Source of the DNA: Rickettsiales bacterium | GTDB lineage: Bacteria; Pseudomonadota; Alphaproteobacteria; UBA8366 | NCBI GenBank assembly: GCA_002724555.1 | Contig: PBOZ01000030.1 | Span: 1 to 64,000, forward strand | Length of the DNA: 64,000 nt | Direction: 5' to 3' | Shown here: positions 39,153 through 47,885 of the stretch, piece after piece | Layout: every line of letters starts with the position of its first letter | Numbering within the stretch: position 1 is the first letter of the stretch | Translations under genes and position numbers: made by a program | Notes under the pieces: model-generated | Told to the model about the DNA's origin: nothing | The model's database searches: none | Seen by the model: the letters and a program-made list of their open reading frames with translations, nothing else

Positions 39153-39541
39153 GCGCGGAACGCGTCATTCCGGCACCGCCGGAAAATATTGAACACACAG
39201 AGTTTTGGGCCGCTTGCAACAACGGCAAACTGATGCTGCCCCGATGCAAAGACACGAATCAATTCTTTTGGTACCCACGCAAGACCAGCCCATTCACGCT
39301 CAGCGGCAATGTCGAATGGGTGCAGGCCTCGGGCAAGGGTGAAATATACACCTACTCCGTGATGCGTCGCTCCGACCCGCAATACGTCATCGCCTATGTG
39401 CGCTTGGAGGAAGGGATCACGATGATGACCAATATCGTCCAATGCGATCCCGACACCCTCTCAGTCGGTCAAAAGGTCGAATTGGTTCTGCAGGAATCGG
39501 AAGGCGGCCAAAAAGTTCCAGTCTTCAAGCCTGCAAACTGA
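39149..39541 (+). CDS. DUF35 OB-fold/Zn-ribbon-type partner protein
   Basis: A 130-residue protein typical of the small partner of SCP-x thiolase-like proteins. The N-terminal helix and rubredoxin-like region read LPRCKDTNQFFWYPR; only one of the usual cysteines is left, so the zinc ribbon is degenerate. The OB fold follows with GEIYTYSVMRR. It overlaps the thiolase-like gene by 4 bp, implying a complex. Followed by RidA after 27 bp. Confidence 0.85.
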   Translation: MSAERVIPAPPENIEHTEFWAACNNGKLMLPRCKDTNQFFWYPRKTSPFTLSGNVEWVQASGKGEIYTYSVMRRSDPQYVIAYVRLEEGITMMTNIVQCDPDTLSVGQKVELVLQESEGGQKVPVFKPAN

Positions 39542-39568
39542 TCCGCGGATAAAATCGGAGACCGGCGG

Positions 39569-39985
39569 ATGAAACGCGTGACATATGAAAACCCGGAGGG
39601 CGCAGCACCGGCGCAAGGCCTGTATTCGCATGCGGCGCGCGTCACCGCCGGTGACCTCCTCTTCGTTGCCGGCCAACTCGCCGTGGCGCCCGACGGCGGC
39701 GTTGTTGGCAAGAATGACTTTGCTGCACAGTTCCAATGCGTATTCGACAATCTCGGCGACGTGTTGGAGGGTCTTGGTGCGGGATGGACAGATGTTGCGA
39801 AATTTACAACCTACATGGTGCATTCGCAAGATTTGGAAGAGTTCATGAGCTTAAGGGAAGAATTGTTTCCCAAATTGTTTGGCGGCACTATTTTCCCACC
39901 AAATACACTTCTGATGGTCGACCGGCTGGTCAAAGAAGAGTTCCTTTTTGAAGTCGAAGCGATCGTCGCCGTACCAGGTGCATAA
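39569..39985 (+). CDS. RidA/YjgF/UK114 family protein
   Basis: A 138-residue protein of the family of enamine/imine deaminases. LYSHAARVTAGDLLFVAGQLA near the N-terminus and ANTLL-type region PPNTLLMVDRLVKEEFLFEVEA near the C-terminus are characteristic. Canonical RidA has an Arg in the motif R-x-x-x-E near the end; here the segment reads VDRLVKEE. It may clear reactive enamines or process a pathway intermediate. Between DUF35 and terB-like genes. Confidence 0.85.
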   Translation: MKRVTYENPEGAAPAQGLYSHAARVTAGDLLFVAGQLAVAPDGGVVGKNDFAAQFQCVFDNLGDVLEGLGAGWTDVAKFTTYMVHSQDLEEFMSLREELFPKLFGGTIFPPNTLLMVDRLVKEEFLFEVEAIVAVPGA

Positions 39986-39988
39986 TAC

Positions 39989-40462
39989 GTGATCAGCGGA
40001 CTCAAAAAACTACTGTTTGGCAACGATGACGATGCAGAAGCGGTCGCACCAGGAGCCCATGCGGATCCAGCATTGCATCATGCCGCAGCAGGCCTCTTAG
40101 TCGAGGCAGCACTGCTGGACGGCGACTATCACGATGAGGAAAAACAGCGTATCGAAATCCTTCTGCGCGAGCGTTTCGAGCTTGAACAATCGGCAACCAG
40201 CAAGTTGATGGCAGCGGCTGAAGAGGCTGCAGCGGATCGCGTCGAGCTGCATACAATTACAAAGACCGTGCGCAATCACTTTTCCGAAGAAGAACGTGTA
40301 AAGATGATCGAGATGCTATGGGAAGTCGTCTATGCGGATGGGGGTTTAGACGATTTCGAAGCCAATATGATGCGTTCTGTTACTGGCCTTCTATATGTAA
40401 GTGACCGTGAAAGTGGCGACGCCCGCAAACGCGTCTTGGCGCGCCGACCTCCGTCAGCGTAA
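39989..40462 (+). CDS. TerB-like (tellurite resistance) family protein
   Basis: A 157-residue, mostly helical, cytosolic protein starting with GTG. The TerB-domain pattern is visible in two acidic repeats: AALLDGDYHDEEKQRIEILL near residue 40 and EVVYADGGLDDFEANMM near residue 115, each with a D-G-x(2)-D/E-type metal-binding turn. Only 3 bp follow RidA. Function of stand-alone TerB proteins is unclear; tellurite resistance is not implied. Confidence 0.78.
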   Translation: MISGLKKLLFGNDDDAEAVAPGAHADPALHHAAAGLLVEAALLDGDYHDEEKQRIEILLRERFELEQSATSKLMAAAEEAAADRVELHTITKTVRNHFSEEERVKMIEMLWEVVYADGGLDDFEANMMRSVTGLLYVSDRESGDARKRVLARRPPSA

Positions 40463-40473
40463 CGGCCACCACA

Positions 40474-41448
40474 ATGCGTTTCATTATTTACGGCGCAGGT
40501 GGGGTCGGCGGCACAATTGGCGCAGAGCTCTTCATGTCAGGTGAAGATACTGTTTTGATTGCGCGCGGTGCCCATCTCCGGGCCATCCAACAGAATGGTC
40601 TTCGCTATATGACGCCGTACCGCGAGGAAACACTGCAAATCCGCTCGGTTGGCCACCCGGACCAGATTGAGTTTCTAAAAGATGACATCATTATCCTTAC
40701 TGTAAAATCGCAACATACACTCGGAGCCTTGGAAGACTTACGGGCGGTCGCCGGCGACAGTATTCCTATCATTTGCTGCCAAAATGGTGTTGCAAATGAA
40801 GCCATGGCGTTACGCCGCTTTAATCGTGTCTACGCAATGGCGGTCTATTTGCCGGGCGAGTTACTGGTCCCCGGTGAAGTGCGGTGTCATTCGATTAAAA
40901 AGATCGGTATTCTCGATGCAGGTGTCTACCCGCATGGCACTGACGACCTGATCACTGAGGTCGCCGCTCGATTGGAAAAAGCGAATATCGTCAGCGTTCC
41001 CACGGCTAATACGATGGCTTGGAAATACGCCAAGCTTGTAATCAATACAGGCAACTCGCTCGGTGCCGCATTCCCAAAAGGAACAGATACCAAAGCGCTG
41101 CGTGAACGTCTAAACGCAGAAGCCTTCGCCACCTTCGACGCCGCCGGTATCGAGTATAAAACTTTGGAAGATATGCGCGAACGTCGCAAAGGCCTTATGG
41201 AGACTGGCAAAATTGATGGGGTTGGACGTGCTGGCGGCTCGACGTACCAATCCATCGCCAATGGTAAAGCTGATATCGAGACTGATTACTTGAATGGCGA
41301 GATCGTCAAACTTGGCCGTCTTCACGGCGTCCACACACCGGCTAATGCGGCGATGCAGAAGCTGATGACGCGGATGATCCACGAACGCATGGAAGCGCGC
41401 CGGTTCAGCCTAGAAGATATCGACGCATTGATTTCAGCCGAAGGATAG
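40474..41448 (+). CDS. Ketopantoate reductase-like (ApbA/PanE) protein
   Basis: A 324-residue NADPH-dependent reductase fold. The Rossmann motif GAGGVGGTIGAEL lies at residues 8-20. The catalytic lysine is probably in the WKYAKLVINTGNSLGA segment near residue 185, with the conserved PKG/NGEIVKLGRLHG motif in the C-terminal domain. Family members reduce 2-dehydropantoate or related 2-oxo acids; context does not indicate pantothenate synthesis. It starts 11 bp after the TerB-like gene. Confidence 0.82.
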   Translation: MRFIIYGAGGVGGTIGAELFMSGEDTVLIARGAHLRAIQQNGLRYMTPYREETLQIRSVGHPDQIEFLKDDIIILTVKSQHTLGALEDLRAVAGDSIPIICCQNGVANEAMALRRFNRVYAMAVYLPGELLVPGEVRCHSIKKIGILDAGVYPHGTDDLITEVAARLEKANIVSVPTANTMAWKYAKLVINTGNSLGAAFPKGTDTKALRERLNAEAFATFDAAGIEYKTLEDMRERRKGLMETGKIDGVGRAGGSTYQSIANGKADIETDYLNGEIVKLGRLHGVHTPANAAMQKLMTRMIHERMEARRFSLEDIDALISAEG

Positions 41449-41533
41449 ATTTTCGATCAAATTATTATAAACTCGTTACAATTTATTTTGCCGAGAGACC
41501 GACACGACAAACACAGTGACGAAGGGAAGTTTC

Positions 41534-42559
41534 ATGCAAATTGACAGCATGATGTGGGATATCGGACTTCAAGACGCTGCCAGCTACGGGCAGATGTGCG
41601 AGCGGATCGGTTATGACTGCGTCTGGACCTACGAGGCGGCTCACAACCCATTTATGCCCCTGGCGCAGGTCGCAGCGGCCACAAAGAACATCCATATAGG
41701 CACCAATATCGCCGTAGCCTTCGCCCGCAGCCCCTATGCGATGGCTCAAGCCGCCTGGGATCTGGCCGATGTGAGTAACGGCCGCTTTCACCTCGGCGTC
41801 GGCAGCCAGGTGCGAGCCCATGTAGAACGTCGGTTCTCCGCCGAATTCGATCGTCCCGCCGCGCGTCTCACCGACTACATTAAATGCGTGAAAGCCATCT
41901 GGGACAGTTTTCAGAATGGTACTAAGCCGAACTATCAAGGCGAGTTTTACCGCTACGTCCTAAACAATCCGATGTTTAACCCAGGTCCAATCGACCATCC
42001 AAACATCCCAGTCTATGTTGCCGGTGTTAATCCGCGTATGTGCCAAGTCGCCGGTGAAGCCGCGGACGGCATGCATGTCCATCCGATGCATTCAGTCTCA
42101 TACCTCCGTGACGTCGTTCGCCCTGCTGTGGAGAAAGGCGCTAAGCTAAGCGGTCGTAACATACAGGATATCGCTTTTTTTGCGCCAGTCTTCGTTATTA
42201 CCGGCGAGAACGAGGCGGAAAGAGCGGAAGCCGAAAAGAATATTCGTTATCAGATCGGCTTCTACGGATCGACCCCGAATTACCGTGCCCTATTAGAGCA
42301 TCATGGCTACGACACGCTCGGCAAGGAACTAAGCGCAGCCACCCGCGCAGGTGAATTTGACAAGCTGCCCGGCCTCGTACCGGACGAACTTCTTCAGGCT
42401 TGCTCTGTCACTGGTGAGCCAACGGAGATCGCCCCAATCCTTCGCAAACGCTACGAGGGTGACCTGATGCAGCGCGCGTCATTGTACTTCTCGATGGGGA
42501 AGGATGCGCCCGAAGGTAAATGGCGTGAATTCATACAGGCCTTCAAATTGGCGGTATAA
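41534..42559 (+). CDS. LLM-class flavin-dependent oxidoreductase (first)
   Basis: A 341-residue luciferase-like TIM-barrel flavoenzyme. The ATG at 41534 is preferred to the GTG at 41516 because GAAGGGAAG lies at proper distance. Visible features are ERIGYDCVWTYEAAHNPF, TKNIHIGTNIAVAFARSP and GRFHLGVGSQV, the last being the typical family segment near residue 90. It uses FMN or F420. It resembles the third LLM protein of this cluster more than the second. Confidence 0.87.
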   Translation: MQIDSMMWDIGLQDAASYGQMCERIGYDCVWTYEAAHNPFMPLAQVAAATKNIHIGTNIAVAFARSPYAMAQAAWDLADVSNGRFHLGVGSQVRAHVERRFSAEFDRPAARLTDYIKCVKAIWDSFQNGTKPNYQGEFYRYVLNNPMFNPGPIDHPNIPVYVAGVNPRMCQVAGEAADGMHVHPMHSVSYLRDVVRPAVEKGAKLSGRNIQDIAFFAPVFVITGENEAERAEAEKNIRYQIGFYGSTPNYRALLEHHGYDTLGKELSAATRAGEFDKLPGLVPDELLQACSVTGEPTEIAPILRKRYEGDLMQRASLYFSMGKDAPEGKWREFIQAFKLAV

Positions 42560-42589
42560 ACGCCCTACCCTACCGTGGATTTGTTCCAG

Positions 42590-42730
42590 TTATTTAGACG
42601 GAGCCAGGCTACCACCGTAACAGCCGCCGGTGAGGTGCGAACTGGGCCCAGCCAATGCCGTCACAAGAACGACGTTTTTCTTTTTTAGCCGGCAGCCATT
42701 GCGCCCCAGTGCGATGCCGTCTTCGATCAT
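42590..42730 (-). pseudogene. Short open frame, possible gene remnant
   Basis: A 46-codon minus-strand frame reading NVVLVTALAGPSSHLTGG with ATG start. No ribosome-binding site precedes it and an in-frame stop lies four codons upstream. The sequence looks protein-like (balanced composition, not low-complexity) but I do not recognise a family. It occupies half of the 276-bp gap between two LLM genes and may be the end of a lost gene. Confidence 0.2.
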
Positions 42731-42835
42731 TAAGTTAGACGGTCAATCTGATTGTTGATTACCACCCAGCATGGTCGGAACGGTCCCGCGACACAACTTA
42801 ATATAGACAGTTGGTGTGCTACTTACCGCGAATAG

Positions 42836-43852
42836 ATGGACCCCAGTGACCACAGTGTTCAAATGAAATTTGGCTTGTTTATATCGACGCAATTCAACGC
42901 AGACCAGAATTTAGGCGGCGCGATAAAGTTTATGACCGAAGAAGCCCAAATGGCTGCCGATTGCGGCTTTGAATCAATCTGGTGTCCACACCACTACGTC
43001 ACCGACCCAATTCGGATGTTCCAACCACACGAAACCCTGGCGCGCCTCTCAGCCAGCGTTCCAAATCTAAGGATTGGGACCGGGATCCTGCTTCTATCAA
43101 TGATGAATCCAGTCCAAGTTGCGGAGCAGGCAGCAACGCTCGATTGGATGACGGACGGTGGTTATGTATTAGCCGCCGGTTTGGGCTACCGCCAGGAAGA
43201 ATTTCAATCTATGGGCGTAAATCCGAAACATCGCCTAAGCCGCTTTGTTGAGGCCATCGAAGTAATTCGCCGCCTCTGGACAGAGGAACGCGTCACCCAC
43301 CATGGTCAGCATTTCCACTTGGATCAGATAGGCCTTTCCGCCCGCCCAAAAAAACCAGAGGGCTGTCCTATCTGGATCGGCGGGGCTGTCCCGCCTGCAG
43401 TGGAACGCGCGGCAAATCTTGGGGATGCCTGGCTAGCTAGTTTTACAACCGAACCCAATACCATGCGGGCCCTCTTTGAGATCTATCGCAAAGCTCTTCC
43501 GAAGAGTAAAACTCCAGAAATGCCAATGTGCCGGGAATGCTTCCTCGGCGATAGCGAAGCCGATGCACTTGATAAATGCGCAGAGACCTTGATAGAAAAA
43601 TACGCAGCCTACGCTTCATGGAACAACCAACATGTCGCCAATGAACGACCGTTTGCAGAACGATTTGACGAGTATCGACGTAACCGGTTCTTGATTGGTG
43701 ACGCCGCCCAGTTAACGGACGAGGTCGCCCGTTACCGCGATGAACTTGGCGTAACAACTCTAATGTTACGTATGAATTGGCCAGGAACTAATTTCGCGGA
43801 TTCGCTCTCAAGCATCCGCCGTTTCGAGACCGTAATTAAGCAGTTCGCATAA
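42836..43852 (+). CDS. LLM-class flavin-dependent oxidoreductase (second)
   Basis: A 338-residue luciferase-like protein. An internal ATG at 42863 (MKFGLFIST) may be the real start, as family members begin there; neither has a strong ribosome-binding site. Recognisable are DCGFESIWCPHHYV, RIGTGILLLSMMNPVQVAEQAATLD and AAGLGYRQEEFQSMGV, all bacterial luciferase-like features. It is distinct from the other two LLM proteins in the cluster and closer to alkanal-monooxygenase-like members. Confidence 0.87.
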   Translation: MDPSDHSVQMKFGLFISTQFNADQNLGGAIKFMTEEAQMAADCGFESIWCPHHYVTDPIRMFQPHETLARLSASVPNLRIGTGILLLSMMNPVQVAEQAATLDWMTDGGYVLAAGLGYRQEEFQSMGVNPKHRLSRFVEAIEVIRRLWTEERVTHHGQHFHLDQIGLSARPKKPEGCPIWIGGAVPPAVERAANLGDAWLASFTTEPNTMRALFEIYRKALPKSKTPEMPMCRECFLGDSEADALDKCAETLIEKYAAYASWNNQHVANERPFAERFDEYRRNRFLIGDAAQLTDEVARYRDELGVTTLMLRMNWPGTNFADSLSSIRRFETVIKQFA

Positions 43853-43933
43853 CAGAAACGGACTTTAAAAATGCTTGTTATTCCACCCGAAGAAACTCAT
43901 TACCCACCTCAAGCTGATGGAAGGATTAAGGTC

Positions 43934-44947
43934 ATGTCCCAACACGACAAATGGCTCGCACAAGTACAAGAAGAGACGCTGGAGCCGACCCTGCCAATCA
44001 TCGATCCACATCACCACCTTTGGCATTTTAAACATCCGGATGGCGAGCACCGTTATCTCTTGGAGGACCTCCTGGAGGACACGAGTTCCGGACACAACAT
44101 TTTAGCAACAGTATTTATTGAGTGTTCGGCCATGTGGCGCGCAGATGGACCAGAAGAAATGAAGGTCGTCGGGGAAACCGAGTTTGTGAACGGTATCGCC
44201 GCCATGAGCGCTTCCGGCACATATGGCGACACTCGTGTAGCAGCCGGCATAGTCGGCACTGCTAACTTAAATGTCGGAACGCGCATCAGCGAGGTGTTGG
44301 ACGAACACATGAAGATCGGTGGTGATCGGTTTCGCGGCATCCGATATCTGTCTTCTGCCGATCCACATCCCGACATCCGAAACGGCTACACCAACCCACC
44401 ACTCGGGATGTTCGGTGAGGCGAAGTTCCGGGAGGGATTTGCCGAGCTTGGCAAGCGCAATATGAGCTTCGAAGGTTGGCTGTTTCACCCACAAATACCG
44501 GATCTCACCAGTCTAGCGAAAGCCTTCCCCGACACAGTGATCATACTCGATCATTTCGGCGGGCCGCTCGGTATTGGTCCCTATGCAGGCAAACAGGACG
44601 AAGTTCTGGAAGTTTGGAGGAAGAACATTGCGGAATTGGCGGAGTGCGAAAATGTAGTAGCCAAACTTGGTGGCATAAATATGAAGGTCAATGGATTCGA
44701 ATGGCATAAAAAGCCCAAACCGCCGACCAGCAAAGAACTCTGTGAAGCAACTCGCCCCTATTACGAGTACACTATTGAACAGTTCGGTGTGGACCGCTGC
44801 CTGTTTGAGTCGAACTTTCCAGTCGACAAGATCAGCTGCAGCTACAATACACTGTGGAATTCATTCAAGGTATTGACGGCCAACTATTCTGCAGACGAGA
44901 AAGCAAAATTGTATCATGACAATTCCGCCCGGGTGTACCGGCTCTGA
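43934..44947 (+). CDS. Amidohydrolase family 2 protein (first of tandem pair)
   Basis: A 337-residue metal-dependent hydrolase. The metal motif H-x-H lies in IIDPHHHLWHF near residue 20; the third His is in IILDHFGGPLG and the metal or catalytic Asp in FESNFPVDK near residue 290. The ATG at 43934 follows AAGG-type ribosome-binding sequence; an upstream in-frame ATG at 43871 adds unconserved residues. Family members are lactonases or decarboxylases (COG3618). A close paralogue follows after 18 bp. Confidence 0.85.
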   Translation: MSQHDKWLAQVQEETLEPTLPIIDPHHHLWHFKHPDGEHRYLLEDLLEDTSSGHNILATVFIECSAMWRADGPEEMKVVGETEFVNGIAAMSASGTYGDTRVAAGIVGTANLNVGTRISEVLDEHMKIGGDRFRGIRYLSSADPHPDIRNGYTNPPLGMFGEAKFREGFAELGKRNMSFEGWLFHPQIPDLTSLAKAFPDTVIILDHFGGPLGIGPYAGKQDEVLEVWRKNIAELAECENVVAKLGGINMKVNGFEWHKKPKPPTSKELCEATRPYYEYTIEQFGVDRCLFESNFPVDKISCSYNTLWNSFKVLTANYSADEKAKLYHDNSARVYRL

Positions 44948-44965
44948 GAAGGAAAGGCGAAGACA

Positions 44966-45988
44966 ATGGTTGAAAAGGCAACAAATCAGAAATGGCTCGA
45001 CAGTGCAGAAGAAGAAGCGCTAGAGCCGGACCTACCAATCATCGACCCGCACCACCACCTCTGGGATTTTAAGGTTGAACGCGTAAACCCGCGCTATTTC
45101 CTTGAAGAGATGTTGGAAGACACAAATTCAGGCCACAACATCCTTGCCACAGTTTTCATCGAATGTGGCGCGATGTTCCGCGAAGACGGGCCGGATGAGG
45201 AAAAGCCACTTGGCGAGACAGAGTTCGTTAATGGGATCGCAGCGCAGAGCGCCTCCGGCCTTTACGGGCCAACACGTGTCGCTGCCGGAATTGTCGGCAC
45301 AGCACCGCTGCACATCGGCGAGCCGGTAAAAGATATCCTCGAGCAACACATCCAGCTTGGTGGCGGCCGTTTTAAGGGTATCCGCGTAGGTGTCACCTGG
45401 GACGCGAGCCAGGAAGTAGAAAACCATAGAACAGCTCCACAGCCCAACATTCTGATGGGCGAAAAATTCCGTGAGGGCTTTTCGCAGCTCGCGCACTACG
45501 ACCTCAGTTTTGAAGCGTGGTGTTATCACCCCCAAATTCCCGAAGTTACCGATCTGGCCCAGAAATTTCCAAACAACCGAATTATTCTGGACCACTTCGG
45601 CGGTCCCATCGGCATAGGCCCATATGCGTCACGCAAAGACGAAGTATTCGAAGAATGGAAAAAAAGTATCGACCACCTTGCCAAATGCGAAAACGTTTCG
45701 GCAAAGCTTGGCGGTCTGAATATGTTCGTCAATGGATATTTCTGGCAGGACAAGCCCAAACCGCCTAACAGTGAAGAGCTTTGTGAAGCAACACGCCACT
45801 ACTTCGAATATACGATTGAAAAGTTTGGCGTCGAACGCTGCCTATTTGAGTCCAATTTTCCCGTCGATAAGCTGAGTTGCAGCTACGTTGTGTGCTGGAA
45901 CTCATTCAAGCGGCTTACCGCAAACTATTCGGCAGGTGAAAAAGCAAAGCTATATCACGACAACGCCAAACGCATTTACAAGCTCTAG
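44966..45988 (+). CDS. Amidohydrolase family 2 protein (second of tandem pair)
   Basis: A 340-residue paralogue of the preceding gene with the same motif set: IIDPHHHLWDF, ILDHFGGPIG and FESNFPVDK. The two proteins align along their whole length with many identities, especially around the first 60 and last 60 residues, and differ mainly in the 120-165 region. That points to a tandem duplication followed by change in substrate contacts. The third LLM gene starts 5 bp later. Confidence 0.87.
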   Translation: MVEKATNQKWLDSAEEEALEPDLPIIDPHHHLWDFKVERVNPRYFLEEMLEDTNSGHNILATVFIECGAMFREDGPDEEKPLGETEFVNGIAAQSASGLYGPTRVAAGIVGTAPLHIGEPVKDILEQHIQLGGGRFKGIRVGVTWDASQEVENHRTAPQPNILMGEKFREGFSQLAHYDLSFEAWCYHPQIPEVTDLAQKFPNNRIILDHFGGPIGIGPYASRKDEVFEEWKKSIDHLAKCENVSAKLGGLNMFVNGYFWQDKPKPPNSEELCEATRHYFEYTIEKFGVERCLFESNFPVDKLSCSYVVCWNSFKRLTANYSAGEKAKLYHDNAKRIYKL

Positions 45989-45993
45989 AAGCA

Positions 45994-47049
45994 ATGCGGG
46001 TCGTATATCACATCCCAAACAACGATCTTAGAGTTGCAGCGGAAGCAGCCCGGGCAGCTGAAACAGCTGGTTTTGATGGTATCGTCGCCCTGGAGAACGC
46101 CCACGGACCCTTCCCACCCCTCTCGGTCGCTGCCATGGCGACAGAACGCATTCAGATTGGAACTGGCGTTGCTATCGCGTTTCCGCGCAGCCCAACCATT
46201 ATGGCCCATGCCGCTTGGGACCTGCACAAGGCAAGTGGCGGACGGTTTTATCTTGGGATCGGCAGTCAGGTGAAAGGTCATAATGAGCGCCGCTACGGCA
46301 TTGAGTGGACGCCACCCGCCCCCCGAATGAAAGACTATATTGGCGCGGTGCGGGCGGTGTGGCAGGCCTGGGAGACGGGCGCGCAGATCGATTATCACAG
46401 CAATCATTACACTCTAACGCTGACAACACCGAATTTCGCACCGCGCCCATCTGAGCTACCGGCAATACCAATCGCCATGTCCGCAGTCGGCCCCGCCATG
46501 CTACGGGTGGCCGGTGACACAGCAGATGGCGTCCGATTGCACCCATTCAGCACGAAGAAGTACCTAGCCGAAGAAAGCCTGAAACATATTAGTGAGGGCC
46601 TAACGCGCAGCGGTCGTTCACGCCAAGACATCGAAGTCGTGTCCGGCGCCTTTCTCGCTACAGGTAAGGACGAAGAAGCAGTCTCGAAGATGCGGGAGTA
46701 TATCCGCTTCCGCATTTCGTTCTACTGTTCGACCCGCTCCTATTGGCACGTGCTTCGCCTTCACAATTTGGAAGAGCTTGGCGAACGGCTTCGACCTTAT
46801 CCAAAGGAGAACCGGTGGGACAAAATGGCAGCGGAAATTTCTGACGATGTGTTGGAGTTATTCGCCACCGTTGGCACTTATGACGAAATCGGCAGTAAGA
46901 TCGCGAACCGTTACAAAGGTCTTGCCGACACGTTATCGCTGTTCGTACCGACAGACACCATGCCAGGACCTCTAGGTGAGATTTTACAAGACATACAAAA
47001 AATTCCATCCCAATTTTTGGCTCATAGGTCGAAATGGGGCACTGCGTAG
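45994..47049 (+). CDS. LLM-class flavin-dependent oxidoreductase (third)
   Basis: A 351-residue luciferase-like protein that shares several long similarities with the first LLM gene: RIQIGTGVAIAFPRSP, AHAAWDLHKASGGRFYLGIGSQVKGH and the C-terminal FATVGTYDEIGSKI. The two are therefore paralogues of the same subfamily (often called TIGR03617-like F420-dependent). It starts directly after the second amidohydrolase and is probably cotranscribed. Confidence 0.87.
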   Translation: MRVVYHIPNNDLRVAAEAARAAETAGFDGIVALENAHGPFPPLSVAAMATERIQIGTGVAIAFPRSPTIMAHAAWDLHKASGGRFYLGIGSQVKGHNERRYGIEWTPPAPRMKDYIGAVRAVWQAWETGAQIDYHSNHYTLTLTTPNFAPRPSELPAIPIAMSAVGPAMLRVAGDTADGVRLHPFSTKKYLAEESLKHISEGLTRSGRSRQDIEVVSGAFLATGKDEEAVSKMREYIRFRISFYCSTRSYWHVLRLHNLEELGERLRPYPKENRWDKMAAEISDDVLELFATVGTYDEIGSKIANRYKGLADTLSLFVPTDTMPGPLGEILQDIQKIPSQFLAHRSKWGTA

Positions 47050-47087
47050 TTATTTGAGTTCGAACCGGAACCGGGCAACCTCAGACC

Positions 47088-47885
47088 ATGAAACGGCAAT
47101 ATAAAAGAGCTCTGATAACGGGTGCCACAAGCGGGATCGGCAAAGCCTTTGCCGATGTAATTCCCACAAGTACCGACCTATTTCTGACCGGGCGCAATAC
47201 AAATATGCTTCAAGAATTGCAGACCCGCCTGGCAATCAACGGGCGAGCGGTCGAAGTCTTAGAAGCGGATCTCCGTGTAAAGGCTGATCGACGGTTACTC
47301 ATCGACCAAAGTGAAGCCCTTGATATCGATCTGTTCATCAATAATGCCGGACTTGGATATTTTTCGAATTTCACGGAGACGTTGTCCGAAGATGAATCTG
47401 CCATGGTCGACGTCAATGTTGTTGCGGTCCACGAGCTGACCCATGCCCTCCTCCCCGGAATGATCAAACGAGCAAAAGAGAATGGGCAGCGAGCGGGGCT
47501 AATTGTCGTTTCCAGCGTCGTCGGCCATTTGCCAATGCCCTATTTCGCAACCTACGCCGCGACAAAAGCCTTCGATTTGGCTTTTGCGGAAGGTCTAGCG
47601 GAAGAGTTGTCCCAAGAGCCGATAGATATTCTCGCTCTATGTCCGGGCGCTACAGCGACTGACTTCCAAGCTCGGGCCGGCGCGCCCAATGACATGTTTG
47701 ACCGCGCTGAATCGTCAATCTCGGTTGCGCGAAAAGGGATGCGGGCGCTCGGTCGTCGACGCGTTCTCATCTCACAGATCCCAATGCGGTTCGGTTTATT
47801 TTATAACACCGCAATACACCGTATAGCCTCCACCGGAGCGAATGCCTATTTCAAGCGATTAATGCGCCACGGCTCTAAACAATGA
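47088..47885 (+). CDS. Short-chain dehydrogenase/reductase
   Basis: A 265-residue NAD(P)-dependent oxidoreductase. The cofactor motif TGATSGIGKAF lies near residues 10-20, N-N-A-G in LFINNAGLGYF, and the active site has Ser in VSSVVGHLPMP and Y-A-A-T-K about 13 residues later. Its stop overlaps the glycosyltransferase start (ATGA), so the two are translated together. Substrate unknown; context suggests envelope glycan or a nucleotide-sugar-like step. Confidence 0.87.
   Translation: MKRQYKRALITGATSGIGKAFADVIPTSTDLFLTGRNTNMLQELQTRLAINGRAVEVLEADLRVKADRRLLIDQSEALDIDLFINNAGLGYFSNFTETLSEDESAMVDVNVVAVHELTHALLPGMIKRAKENGQRAGLIVVSSVVGHLPMPYFATYAATKAFDLAFAEGLAEELSQEPIDILALCPGATATDFQARAGAPNDMFDRAESSISVARKGMRALGRRRVLISQIPMRFGLFYNTAIHRIASTGANAYFKRLMRHGSKQ

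Noticed and set aside
38819-39442. 207-codon minus-strand frame
   Set aside because: Antisense to the thiolase-like/DUF35 pair and without recognisable content.
39539-39541. TGA of the DUF35 gene, in frame with the RidA gene 27 bp later
   Set aside because: Both neighbours are full-length members of separate families, and there is no Sec motif around the TGA.
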